From: Companilactobacillus musae
Lineage (GTDB): Bacteria > Bacillota > Bacilli > Lactobacillales > Lactobacillaceae
Length of the DNA stretch: 64,000 bases
Assembly: GCF_003967595.1 (NCBI RefSeq)
Contig: NZ_BIFW01000001.1
Location: 62,001-126,000 of the forward strand
Direction of reading: 5' to 3'
Positions 47,218 to 55,405 of this stretch are shown piece by piece. Both the position numbers and the translations under genes were made by a program. The notes beneath the pieces are model-generated. The model did no database searches. It saw only the letters and a program-made list of their open reading frames with translations, and was not told the DNA's origin. The number at the start of each line of letters is the position of its first letter. Within the stretch, counting starts at the first letter, position 1.

Positions 47218-48368
47218 TGGACTGGTATAAAGTAATTCGTCCGGCAATTTTTAAAATGGATCCTGAAATTGATCATAAGGCTGTCGCTACGGGCTTAAAA
47301 ATGTTCAATAAAGCGCCACAAGTATTAAGAATAATGTTTCAGACAAAAGAATTTTCCAATTTGCAAGTGACTGTTAAGGGCATTACGTTTGATTCTCCAA
47401 TTGGAATTGCTGCAGGGTTTGATAAAAAGGCCGAATTTTACAATAGTTTAGGTGCCCTCGGAGCAGGATTCGTGGAAATTGGAAGTATTACTAGGAATAG
47501 TCAACCAGGTAACAAAAAGAAACGGATTTTCAGATTGCCAGAAGATAAAGCTATTATTAATCGTATGGGGTTGAATAACCTAGGTGTTGAAGAAACTAGA
47601 AAACATCTGGCTAATACTGCTAAGCATGTAAATATTGGTATCAGTATTGCACCTGGACACGGATTAACAAGTGAAGAAATGATTGATGAAATGGTTGAAG
47701 ATATTAAAGAGATTCATTCATTTGGAGATTATATTGCTTTGAACCAAAGTTGCCCCAATCAAAAAGGTGTAACGACGTTGCAAGAAATCCCAGTAGCAAA
47801 AAGATTGTTACAAAAAATTCATAACCTACATATTAAAGAACCAGTGTTTTGTAAATTTGGTAATGATATTACATCGGAAAAATTGATTGAATTGATCAAT
47901 GAAACGGCTGGTTTAATGGATGGAATAATTTTAACTAATACGGCATCTAATCCCAGCAATCTTCATAAGGATTTAAAATCTAAACATAAAAATGAAGGTG
48001 GCGGTTTGAGCGGTAAGCCAATTTATAAAAAGTCACTCAGTTTAACTAAAGCTATTCATCAAGTATTTCCTGATTTACCGATCATGTTTTCAGGTGGTGT
48101 ATTTACACCAGAAGATGCGCGATCAGCTTTAGAAGCTGGCGCTAGTTTGATTCAAGTTTATACTGGTTTTATTTATAACGGTCCGACTTTGTTAAATCAA
48201 ATCAATAGTCATTTAGCTAAAAATCAAGTGTTGGAACATCTTAATTATTCAGATAAGCTTGCTCAAGCACCGGTTAGAGATAGTCAGGATATTGTTGTTA
48301 GCAATCTTGCTGAAGATGAAGAAATTAAGTTAGATGCACATTCTGGAGCTTCATTTCATGAAGAATAA
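47217..48368 (+). CDS. pyrD: Dihydroorotate dehydrogenase, class-2-like with a cysteine at the base position
   Basis: It oxidises dihydroorotate to orotate with FMN. The N-terminal helical extension (residues about 1-42), IAAGFDKK, RLPEDKAIINRMGLNN and GGLSGKP resemble the membrane-associated, quinone-linked class 2. The base position, however, reads NQSCPNQ (Cys179) as in class 1, where class 2 enzymes have serine. About 40 acidic residues extend the C-terminus beyond the usual barrel, giving 383 residues. No pyrK is adjacent, so an electron-transfer subunit is not expected. The electron acceptor is therefore uncertain. Confidence 0.88.
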   Translation: MDWYKVIRPAIFKMDPEIDHKAVATGLKMFNKAPQVLRIMFQTKEFSNLQVTVKGITFDSPIGIAAGFDKKAEFYNSLGALGAGFVEIGSITRNSQPGNKKKRIFRLPEDKAIINRMGLNNLGVEETRKHLANTAKHVNIGISIAPGHGLTSEEMIDEMVEDIKEIHSFGDYIALNQSCPNQKGVTTLQEIPVAKRLLQKIHNLHIKEPVFCKFGNDITSEKLIELINETAGLMDGIILTNTASNPSNLHKDLKSKHKNEGGGLSGKPIYKKSLSLTKAIHQVFPDLPIMFSGGVFTPEDARSALEAGASLIQVYTGFIYNGPTLLNQINSHLAKNQVLEHLNYSDKLAQAPVRDSQDIVVSNLAEDEEIKLDAHSGASFHEE

Positions 48369-48369
48369 A

Positions 48370-48418
48370 AAATATCTATTTAGCGTTGATCGATATCAAA
48401 CTGCTAAATAGATATTTT
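48370..48418. terminator. Bidirectional terminator after pyrD
   Basis: AAATATCTATTTAGC (48370-48384) pairs perfectly with 48403-48417 and a TTGAT/ATCAA stem fills the loop. A-rich and T-rich flanks serve both the pyr operon and the converging minus-strand gene. Confidence 0.85.
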
Positions 48419-48426
48419 TATTTTAA

Positions 48427-48798
48427 CTATGATTTTAGATTTTTAAGTTTGGCAATAAGCTGTTGCAATTGTCCTTTTTGAAGGTCATTTAATTGATTTT
48501 GATCACCGATTATTTCAAGTATCTCATCACCTATGTCAATTATTTCAATAGTCTTGCTATTAGTCGATAGAACAGCATAGATTGAAATGAATTTTTGTAA
48601 TTCTTCAAAAGTAATTGCCGATTGAATTTGTGATTGATTTAAAAGGGACGTAGTCGTACTAACAATGACTTGTTTAGCACGTTGATTTCGTTCACGGTTA
48701 TTTTTTCTTTGCTGATAATATGGTAAAAAAAGCGCCACTGATACGGCTAGCAATTCACCTAAACCTTCAACCCATTCAGCTAAAGAACCTGTTTCCAT
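48427..48798 (-). CDS. Small membrane protein of unknown function (123 aa)
   Basis: I do not recognise this protein. It starts METGSLAEWVEGLGELLAVSVALFLPYY (seen as one hydrophobic segment at about residues 13-28), then a basic stretch QQRKNNRERNQR that should stay in the cytoplasm. A helical, leucine-rich C-terminal half without motifs follows. The ATG at 48798 has AGGAGATG upstream. The open frame extends 15 codons further, without an RBS. The shape, one membrane anchor with a soluble tail, is also common among small phage-derived proteins, but nothing phage-like surrounds it. Confidence 0.65.
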   Translation of the reverse strand: METGSLAEWVEGLGELLAVSVALFLPYYQQRKNNRERNQRAKQVIVSTTTSLLNQSQIQSAITFEELQKFISIYAVLSTNSKTIEIIDIGDEILEIIGDQNQLNDLQKGQLQQLIAKLKNLKS

Positions 48799-48901
48799 AA
48801 ATACATCTCCTGTAGTTATATATTTATGACTGAATACTAACATGTAAATATTGATATCAGAAAGAATAAGCTCTTATTGGTCTCGATTCTCTTTCTCAAT
48901 A

Positions 48902-48930
48902 TTGAAATTCACTGAGATTACGTTTAATAT
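48902..48930 (+). promoter_or_regulatory. Probable promoter of the ArsR-type regulator gene
   Basis: TTGAAA (48902-48907), 17 bases and TAATAT (48925-48930) lie before a palindrome at 48948-48967. Confidence 0.55.
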
Positions 48931-48947
48931 TTGGATCATTGGTTTAA

Positions 48948-48967
48948 TCGTTTAAACTTTTAAACGA
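48948..48967 (+). promoter_or_regulatory. 9-2-9 palindromic operator candidate
   Basis: TCGTTTAAA and TTTAAACGA are perfect reverse complements separated by CT. The site lies between the likely transcription start and the RBS of an ArsR-family gene, the place expected for autorepression by a dimeric winged-helix protein. Confidence 0.65.
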
Positions 48968-48979
48968 AAGGGATGATAT

Positions 48980-49315
48980 ATTACGGATAATCAAATAGCA
49001 TTGCAAGAAATGAAGGCCAGTTTTATAGAATGTCAGGATTTGTTAGTCGCTTTGGGTGATGAGAATCGTCAGAATATTCTTTTGGCTTTAGCAGACAAAT
49101 CTTGTATTGAAGGATTAAGAGTAGGTGAAATTACTAAAAAAGTAAATTTATCTCGACCAGCTGTTTCGCATCATTTAAAAATTTTAAGAGAAACTAATCT
49201 AGTTAACGTTCGCCAAGAAGGCACGATGAATTTTTATTCAGCTGATTTAAAAACGGATTTAAAAAAATTAACAAATTTGATTCAAGCAATCAAGAATTTG
49301 GGAGTAGAAGATTAA
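48980..49315 (+). CDS. ArsR-family transcriptional regulator (probable ATT start)
   Basis: This winged-helix protein of about 112 residues has the recognition helix in NLSRPAVSHHLKILRE (about 60-75). The metal-binding cysteine motif of ArsR/SmtB (ELCVC) is absent, so the signal is probably not a classic metal. The frame has no ATG with an RBS. AAAGGG ends seven bases before ATT at 48980, which would give MTDNQIALQEM. The TTG at 49001 and the ATG at 49010 lack an RBS. It overlaps the downstream oxidoreductase gene by one base and probably controls it. Confidence 0.75.
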   Translation: MTDNQIALQEMKASFIECQDLLVALGDENRQNILLALADKSCIEGLRVGEITKKVNLSRPAVSHHLKILRETNLVNVRQEGTMNFYSADLKTDLKKLTNLIQAIKNLGVED

Positions 49316-50319
49316 TGGCAAAAATGAGAGCTTTTGTAGCAACAGATAGTAAGGCTAAACCAGAATTAATGAAAGTTGATATACCACAAATAAAAGATTA
49401 TGAGGTATTGGTAGAGGTAGCTGCAGCAAGTATTAATCCAGTTGATCAAATGTATCGCTTAATGCAAAAAGGTATGCAAATAAAAACCAGTTATCCCTTT
49501 ATCTTGGGAAATGATTTTTCTGGGACAATAGTAGCTTTGGGTAAAATGGTCAAGAAGTATCAAATCGGTGACAAGGTTTACGGCCGAATTAAAGGGACAG
49601 ATTCTGGAACATTTGCAGAGTACGTGGCTGTCGATAGTCAAGTGATCGCACCCATCCCACAAAATATGTCTTTAACAGATGCAACAGCGGTTCCTTTAGT
49701 AGGATTAACGGCATATCAGGCCTTATTTGATCGCTTAGATTTACAAAAAGGACAGAAAATTTTTATAAACGCTGGTTCAGGTGGTGTTGGTAGTATGGCA
49801 ATTCAATTGGCCAAGGCTAAGGGTGCTTATGTAGCAACTACTGTGAGTCCGCGAAATATAGATTTAGTTAAGCGATTAGGTGCTGATGAAATAATTGATT
49901 ATCATCAAGAAGATTTTTCTGAAATTTTAAAAGATTACGATGCTGTTTTTGATACTCATGGTCAAAAGGACACTATTAAATCTTTAAAAATTTTAAAATC
50001 ACATGGAAAAGTTGTCACGATTGCTGGGATGCCAGAAATTGATTTTGCTAGGGAAAGAAAGCTAAATTTGGTTAGAAGAGTTTTGTTTAAAATCGTTTCT
50101 AGACCGATAATCGAACAAGCAAAATCAAAGGATATATCTTATCGCTTCTTTTTAATGGAACCGGATGGTCAACAATTGAGAAAGTTAACAACTTTGATTG
50201 AGAATAAACAATTAGAGCCATTGATTGATCGTATATTTACTTTTGATAAAATCGAAGAAGCTCTAGCTTATTCTAAGAAGGGACATAATGTTGGTAAAGT
50301 AATTGTAAAAATAAAGTAA
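49315..50319 (+). CDS. MDR-type NADPH:quinone reductase/alcohol dehydrogenase-like protein
   Basis: This zinc-independent medium-chain dehydrogenase has GNDFSGTIVALG near residue 63, the nucleotide motif INAGSGGVGSMAIQLAK (about 154-170), and no zinc-ligand cysteines. It likely reduces quinones or reactive enals with NADPH; the substrate is not readable. It has 334 residues. The TAATG overlap with the regulator suggests that the pair is an inducible detoxification unit. Confidence 0.87.
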   Translation: MAKMRAFVATDSKAKPELMKVDIPQIKDYEVLVEVAAASINPVDQMYRLMQKGMQIKTSYPFILGNDFSGTIVALGKMVKKYQIGDKVYGRIKGTDSGTFAEYVAVDSQVIAPIPQNMSLTDATAVPLVGLTAYQALFDRLDLQKGQKIFINAGSGGVGSMAIQLAKAKGAYVATTVSPRNIDLVKRLGADEIIDYHQEDFSEILKDYDAVFDTHGQKDTIKSLKILKSHGKVVTIAGMPEIDFARERKLNLVRRVLFKIVSRPIIEQAKSKDISYRFFLMEPDGQQLRKLTTLIENKQLEPLIDRIFTFDKIEEALAYSKKGHNVGKVIVKIK

Positions 50320-50375
50320 TTATAAAATAAGTATTGTTTCGAATACTGTTTTTCTTCTAAATATGTTCCCACTAA

Positions 50376-50414
50376 AAATAGAACAGAATCTTTTAATAGA
50401 TTCTGTTCTATTTC
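50376..50414. terminator. Long hairpin between the reductase gene and lldP
   Basis: AAATAGAACAGAATC (50376-50390) and its exact complement (50399-50413) surround TTTTAATA. It lies between converging genes and can end both transcripts. Confidence 0.8.
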
Positions 50415-50481
50415 AATTAAAAACTTAGAATCCTTACGGACGACGAAATTCTTTAATTAATTTAAAATATAAAGAATTTGT

Positions 50482-52068
50482 CTACATAAAGATTGTAAAT
50501 ATAAAGCCTACGATACCGACTAATAATCCATAAATTAAGGCTGGAACGACTGTTTTACGAAGAATATTACCTTCTTGACCGGATAATCCAACGACTGAAC
50601 TAACTGAGACAATATTATGAACGCAGATCATATTACCAGCGGCGGCACCAATTAATTGAGCAGCTAGAACAAGATCTTGTCCAACCCCGGCTTTAGTGGC
50701 AATATCGGCCTGAATTTGACCAAAAGTCAAAGTAGAAACAGTGGTGCTTCCGGTTACAAATGAACCTAATTGTCCCAAGAATGGAGCAATGATAATCCAA
50801 ATTGATGAGAGATACTTGGAAATGATTTTAGCAATATACATTGGCATACTTGGTAATTTGGCAAGATTCAAATCAGAGTTGGTAAAAATTTGTACCATGA
50901 TCAAAGTTACTATCAAAGCCAAGGCGGTTGATTTCATTGAGAGAACAACCTTTTTAGCGGTTGGAAGAAAACTCTTGAGTGATTTGACCTGAATTAGAAG
51001 ACCAATTAAAACAGCAATGGTTAATAAAGTTCCTGGTGAATAGAGAAATTCCCAATCAGAATTGATTTGAGAGAATCCTAAAATGTTTTTCCAAGAAAGA
51101 TTGATATTTTGAACCAAAAATTGTTTAAGTGGAGCAATGGTTCTGGTTGCTAAAAGCATTAGAATAACAACAATGTATGGTGACCAAGCAGTTAAAAGCG
51201 ACATCGAATTGTCATCTTTAACAGTTTGAATTGAGGTAGTCCATGGTTTTTCAAAAACAGTTTTAGGTAAAAGAAATTTGAACTTAATTGAAAGAATCGC
51301 AATGATGATAGCCCCGAATGGTGCCAAAATGGCTACGAATTCATAGCTGACTAGTGTTGAAACAAGTAATGCCAAAAAACTGTACACAATACCGATAAAT
51401 AAAGACCAAGGAACAAGAACTAAAAAGTCTTTGAAGTGGTTGTTATCTTTTTTACCAAAGACAATGGTAAGCATGAAAATCAACAACAATGGCATGAATG
51501 TACCAGAAAAAAGGTCTAGTTGAGTAATTCGTTGTCCAATGGCATTGAGAAAATCAGCTTTTTCACTGACATTGCTTAATCCGACAGTCAAAGGAGTTCC
51601 GACAGCTCCAAAAGAAGCGGGTGTGGAATCAGCAACTAAGGCTAAAGTGACAGCAGCCATTGGTGAAAACCCTAAGGCAATCATTAATGGAGCAGTGACC
51701 ATGGCTGGAGTTCCAAAACCAGAGACCCCTTCGATAAGACCACCGAACAGAAAAGCAACTAAAATAATTTGAAGTCGCATATCAGCCGAGATTTTATGAA
51801 ATCCAGCGTTGATCCGCTCGATTGCACCAGTATGCTGCAAAATATTAAGCATCATCAAAGCACCAAAGAGAATCCACAAAATTGGCAAAGCCTTATGAAT
51901 AGATTGTAAAATTGAAGCTAAGAGGACTTTAGCCGGCATTTTCCAGATAAAATATCCTTCTAGCAAAACGATAAATGCACTGATCGACATCCCTTTGGTA
52001 GCCGGCATGTTGAGAATGCCCAGTAAGACTAATGGCAAAATAACAGCAGAAAGTGCAATAAGAATCAT
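50482..52068 (-). CDS. lldP: L-lactate permease (LctP family)
   Basis: This 528-residue membrane protein has about 13 hydrophobic segments. Signatures of the family include GGLIEGVSGFGTPAMVTAPL (shortened here to EGVSGFGTPAM, about 112), LVADSTPASFGAVGTP and the C-terminal GSFVTGSTTVSTLTFG and AAGNMICVHNIV. It exchanges lactate, or a related hydroxyacid, with protons. In this fermenter it may export lactate or allow re-uptake for the pyruvate dehydrogenase route. AGAGGGAG precedes the ATG. It is monocistronic. Confidence 0.93.
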   Translation of the reverse strand: MILIALSAVILPLVLLGILNMPATKGMSISAFIVLLEGYFIWKMPAKVLLASILQSIHKALPILWILFGALMMLNILQHTGAIERINAGFHKISADMRLQIILVAFLFGGLIEGVSGFGTPAMVTAPLMIALGFSPMAAVTLALVADSTPASFGAVGTPLTVGLSNVSEKADFLNAIGQRITQLDLFSGTFMPLLLIFMLTIVFGKKDNNHFKDFLVLVPWSLFIGIVYSFLALLVSTLVSYEFVAILAPFGAIIIAILSIKFKFLLPKTVFEKPWTTSIQTVKDDNSMSLLTAWSPYIVVILMLLATRTIAPLKQFLVQNINLSWKNILGFSQINSDWEFLYSPGTLLTIAVLIGLLIQVKSLKSFLPTAKKVVLSMKSTALALIVTLIMVQIFTNSDLNLAKLPSMPMYIAKIISKYLSSIWIIIAPFLGQLGSFVTGSTTVSTLTFGQIQADIATKAGVGQDLVLAAQLIGAAAGNMICVHNIVSVSSVVGLSGQEGNILRKTVVPALIYGLLVGIVGFIFTIFM

Positions 52069-52098
52069 ATATTAACTCCCTCTAAACTAATTTAATCT

Positions 52099-52128
52099 AT
52101 TATATAATTTCTGACTTATACTTGCGAA
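52099..52128 (-). promoter_or_regulatory. lldP promoter
   Basis: On the minus strand TTCGCA (52128-52123), 18 bases and TATAAT (52104-52099) stand about 30 bases before the start codon. I see no other gene between 52069 and 52260. Confidence 0.6.
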
Positions 52129-52190
52129 TGAGACAATCAAAAGTTTGAAAAAATGTATTATTATGAATTTCGTGATGCATTACAATTATA

Positions 52191-52248
52191 AAATGACACC
52201 TATAAGAAATCTGATATGTAAATCAAGAATTTCTATAGGTGCCATTTT
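52191..52248. terminator. Terminator hairpin, mainly for the minus-strand small gene
   Basis: CACCTATAAGAAAT (52197-52210) pairs with ATTTCTATAGGTG (52229-52241) with one bulged A. Read on the minus strand it ends in CATTTTAT. It resembles the hairpin at 63484. Confidence 0.7.
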
Positions 52249-52272
52249 AATTTATCCAATAAGGATATGCTG

Positions 52273-52533
52273 TTAAAGCATTTGTAAAGGTCCACCGTCT
52301 ATACCCTTAGTTACGGTAATATCTTCAGATGAAATATCGTAATCTTTTAAAATAGTGTTTAGGTGACGGTTGAAGTCTTCTTCACTTAATTGTGATTTTA
52401 CATGCCAAGCAGAAAAATCGGCATTTGTAGAAATAGTACCTAATTTTTCTAGTTCCTTGATTGATTTAGGGTCGACTTTTTTTTCTGAAGCTATATCTAC
52501 GAAGTAATTTGTATACCAAAGTAAAAATGCCAT
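52273..52533 (-). CDS. Hypothetical protein (86 aa)
   Basis: I do not recognise this protein. It begins MAFLLWYTNYFVD, a short hydrophobic start too brief for a clear membrane anchor, followed by a charged, helical region and an acidic DYDISSEDITV segment near the end. The ATG at 52533 has GGAGGAAATT directly upstream. The open frame includes four more codons that make up that RBS. It is divergent from the thioesterase gene and shares a 105-base intergenic region with it. Confidence 0.7.
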   Translation of the reverse strand: MAFLLWYTNYFVDIASEKKVDPKSIKELEKLGTISTNADFSAWHVKSQLSEEDFNRHLNTILKDYDISSEDITVTKGIDGGPLQML

Positions 52534-52638
52534 AATTTCCTCCAAGTTTTATTACTATTATAATAATATAATTTTAAGTGTTTTAGTTATAGAATTAATC
52601 AAATAAAAATAAGTTAGAATAAATTGGTGAGGTAAATT

Positions 52639-53136
52639 ATGGAGCAAAAAACATGTCAACAGACACGTACTATTAGTGAAAGAATAATTTTTGATAAGGA
52701 TTTGAATGATAAAGGGACTCTTTTTGGAGGGAAAACCTTAAGCTTGCTGGACGAAAATGCTGGATTGGCAAGTTTTAAACTAGTTCATGGCAAGATTGCC
52801 ACGGCGGGATATGATCATATCAATTTTTGGAAACCCATTACGACCGATAAGTATTTGAAGATGGAATCTTTTGTCACTGGGGTACATGATCGTCAAATTG
52901 AAGTATTTACAAAAGTTATAACACATGATTTAAGAACTGATTCGATTGAAATTGCCTTTACCAGTTTTTGTAATATGATAGTTTTACGTTCAAATAAACC
53001 AGTGATAATACCCAAAATAGTTCCAGAAACGAATGAAGAAAAGTATCTTTGCCAGGGTTTTGAAGCACGTTTACGTCAAAGAAAAATTGATTACCAACAA
53101 AAAGATGAATTTTTGAGTAATCTATCATTAGATTAA
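52639..53136 (+). CDS. Acyl-CoA thioesterase (hotdog fold, YkhA-like)
   Basis: It hydrolyses acyl-CoA esters. FDKDLNDKGTLFGGKTLSLLDENAG (seen as GTLFGGK and LLDENAG, about residues 28-46) contains the hotdog helix with the catalytic aspartate. SFCNMIVL replaces the usual TFVAI segment. It has 165 residues, the single-domain length. A bidirectional terminator follows. Chain-length preference cannot be read. Confidence 0.85.
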   Translation: MEQKTCQQTRTISERIIFDKDLNDKGTLFGGKTLSLLDENAGLASFKLVHGKIATAGYDHINFWKPITTDKYLKMESFVTGVHDRQIEVFTKVITHDLRTDSIEIAFTSFCNMIVLRSNKPVIIPKIVPETNEEKYLCQGFEARLRQRKIDYQQKDEFLSNLSLD

Positions 53137-53177
53137 AAAACTGAGATGAATATTAAAAATTCATCCCAGTTTTTTTG
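53135..53177. terminator. Bidirectional terminator after the thioesterase gene
   Basis: AAAACTGAGATGAAT pairs with ATTCATCCCAGTTTT with one mismatch. It has A and T tracts on both sides and overlaps the 3' end of the converging membrane-protein gene. Confidence 0.82.
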
Positions 53178-53703
53178 ACAATATATTCAAAGCGTTGCTC
53201 AAGCGAAACATTGTATTGTTCGGATCATGCAACTGATCAAAAGCTAAATCAAGTTTAACAGAGCTGTTATTTAATTCTAGTTTTAAGAAAAATGGTTTAC
53301 GTAACCAAGGGAAAATTGATTGTTTAGCAGGTTTGATTGTCAAAATATCTTTTAAAGAAAATTCTTGGTTCTCTTCGACGACTTTAAAGTTTTTAATTTG
53401 GGAGTAGCTGATAAATTGAAATTCTACCGTGTTCGGAGAAATGACCATTTTTAATTTATCCCAATAAGAATTCATTCTATAGTAAGAAATACCATGAGTT
53501 TCTAGTTGCCAATGTCCGAATAAGTTAGGTAAATTCATAGGAAAATAAATGCATACTAGTAAAAATAAAACTATTAAAAATGAGAATATAGATATTCTTA
53601 TGTCAGCGATTAATCCTATGCTACCAGCGATAAAACTTAAGATAAAACTTATAAATATTGGATAATGATTGATCCGTTTTCCAAACTCAATTGTATCAGT
53701 CAT
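53161..53703 (-). CDS. Two-pass membrane protein of unknown function (180 aa)
   Basis: Two adjacent hydrophobic segments (about residues 16-34 and 36-56) form a hairpin, followed by a cytoplasmic region of about 120 residues rich in beta-type sequence. That layout resembles EbsA or PH-like membrane proteins of lactic acid bacteria, but I cannot assign it. GAGGGAGATT precedes the ATG. The last codons lie within the shared terminator. A cre site 42 bases upstream of its start could influence it as well as the opposite gene. Confidence 0.65.
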   Translation of the reverse strand: MTDTIEFGKRINHYPIFISFILSFIAGSIGLIADIRISIFSFLIVLFLLVCIYFPMNLPNLFGHWQLETHGISYYRMNSYWDKLKMVISPNTVEFQFISYSQIKNFKVVEENQEFSLKDILTIKPAKQSIFPWLRKPFFLKLELNNSSVKLDLAFDQLHDPNNTMFRLSNALNILSKKLG

Positions 53704-53744
53704 TTTAAAATCTCCCTCTTGAACTCAATAACATTGTAATGTTT

Positions 53745-53758
53745 TGCTAGCGCTTACA
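53745..53758. promoter_or_regulatory. cre site (CcpA operator)
   Basis: Read on the minus strand, TGTAAGCGCTAGCA matches the cre consensus TGNAANCGNWNNCW at every fixed position. It lies 112 bases before the transporter start, so glucose repression of the transporter-dipeptidase pair is likely. Confidence 0.75.
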
Positions 53759-53869
53759 CAACCGGCAGCAAAGGAAAATTTATTTAAAAATATTTCTTTA
53801 GAAAGCATTGTAATAGTTTATTTTATCGTATATCCTGAAACTATATTATAAATATAGGAGGGTTGATTC

Positions 53870-55375
53870 ATGGGAAAAAAGGCCAAAAAAAGGCAAATGC
53901 CTTCAGCATACACAATTCTATTTTTTCTTATAATTTTGGTTGCCGTTTTAACTTGGATTATACCCGCAGGTGAGTATGCAACCACTAAAGCGGGGAACAT
54001 CGTGGCAGGTACGTACAAAGCCCGAGCAAGTAGTCCTCAAGGAATTTGGGACGTTTTCATGGCTCCAATCAACGGAATGGTTGGTACGGATGCCACAGAA
54101 GGATCTATTTCAATTTCATTATTCATTTTGGTAATTGGTGGATTCTTAGGAGTAGTTAACAAGACTAAAGCTTTGGATGATGGGATAAGTGCCGTTGTCC
54201 GTAAGTATAATAACAAGGAAAAAATCTTAATTCCAATTTTAATGACATTATTCGCCATTGGTGGTTCAACTTATGGAATGGGTGAAGAGACAATTGCATT
54301 CTACCCAATTTTGATTCCTGTTATGATCGGTGTTGGTTATGATTCGATCACGGCTATTTCGTTAGCTCTGATAGGTTCGCAGATTGGTTGTTTGGCATCA
54401 ACAGTTAATCCCTTTGCAACTGGGGTTGCTTCGCAAACAATCAATATTTCTCCAGGAGATGGATTGATTCCAAGATTCATTCTCTTAATTATTGTTACTG
54501 TGATCAGTATTCTTTACGTTATGCATTACGCTGATAAGATTAAAAAGGATCCTTCAAAATCATATGTTTTTGAACGTCGTCAAAAAGATCTTGAAGAGTT
54601 TTCAATGCCTGAAAGAGATATTAATGACAAATTAACTACAAAACAAAAATCTGTTCTATGGTTATTTGCTTTAACATTTGTTGTTATGATCGTTAGTTTG
54701 ATTCCATGGTCAAGTTTGAACCCTAGTTGGACATTCTTCGATAATTTCACAAAATGGTTAACACATGTTCCATTCTTAGGAGCTTTGATTGGTCAAAATA
54801 TTGCTCCACTTGGTACATGGTACTTTACTGAAATCACAACATTATTCTTTATGATGTCAGTTGTTATTATGTTTGTTTTCCGTATGAAAGAAAGTGAATA
54901 TATTGATGCTTTCTTAAATGGTATGGGTGAATTCTTGAGTGTTGCTATTATCGTTGCCGTTGCTCGTGGAATTCAAGTTATTATGAATAATGGTTATATT
55001 ACAGCGACAGTGCTTCATGCTGGTGAAACTGGTTTACAAAACCTTTCCGCTGGAGTATTCATTGTTTTGACATACATTTTCTATATTCCAATGTCATTCT
55101 TGATTCCATCAACATCTGGTTTGGCAGCAGCTACAATGGGCATTATGGGTCCATTGGGTAAGTTCTCTGGTGTTGACGGTTCTCTAGTTATCACTGCTTA
55201 CCAATCAGCTTCTGGATTAGTTAATTTGATTACACCAACTTCAGGTATCGTTATGGGTGCTTTGGCTATTGGACATGTTGATATTGTTAAATGGTGGAAG
55301 TACATTTGGAAGTTGATTGCAATTCTATTCGTGGTTATCGCAGTATTCTTGGTTATTTGTTCGATGTTTAAATAG
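53870..55375 (+). CDS. YfcC/DcuC-type transporter
   Basis: This 501-residue membrane protein has about 12 hydrophobic segments. ILTWIIPAGEY-like VLTWIIPAGEYATT at the start, GGSTYGMGEETIAFYPI (about residues 130-146) and NPFATGVAS are typical of the YfcC branch of the C4-dicarboxylate anaerobic carrier superfamily, whose members carry amino acids or peptides. The next gene is a dipeptidase, so uptake of a dipeptide or export of an amino acid is plausible. AGGAGGG lies upstream. Confidence 0.85.
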   Translation: MGKKAKKRQMPSAYTILFFLIILVAVLTWIIPAGEYATTKAGNIVAGTYKARASSPQGIWDVFMAPINGMVGTDATEGSISISLFILVIGGFLGVVNKTKALDDGISAVVRKYNNKEKILIPILMTLFAIGGSTYGMGEETIAFYPILIPVMIGVGYDSITAISLALIGSQIGCLASTVNPFATGVASQTINISPGDGLIPRFILLIIVTVISILYVMHYADKIKKDPSKSYVFERRQKDLEEFSMPERDINDKLTTKQKSVLWLFALTFVVMIVSLIPWSSLNPSWTFFDNFTKWLTHVPFLGALIGQNIAPLGTWYFTEITTLFFMMSVVIMFVFRMKESEYIDAFLNGMGEFLSVAIIVAVARGIQVIMNNGYITATVLHAGETGLQNLSAGVFIVLTYIFYIPMSFLIPSTSGLAAATMGIMGPLGKFSGVDGSLVITAYQSASGLVNLITPTSGIVMGALAIGHVDIVKWWKYIWKLIAILFVVIAVFLVICSMFK

Positions 55376-55405
55376 TAGTTTTAAAAAATTCTGGGGGGTT
55401 TTAAA

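Noticed and set aside
48427-48798. Remnant prophage gene (holin-like)
   Set aside because: One anchor and a basic tail are not enough. No integrase, lysin or structural phage gene and no attachment repeat is seen nearby.
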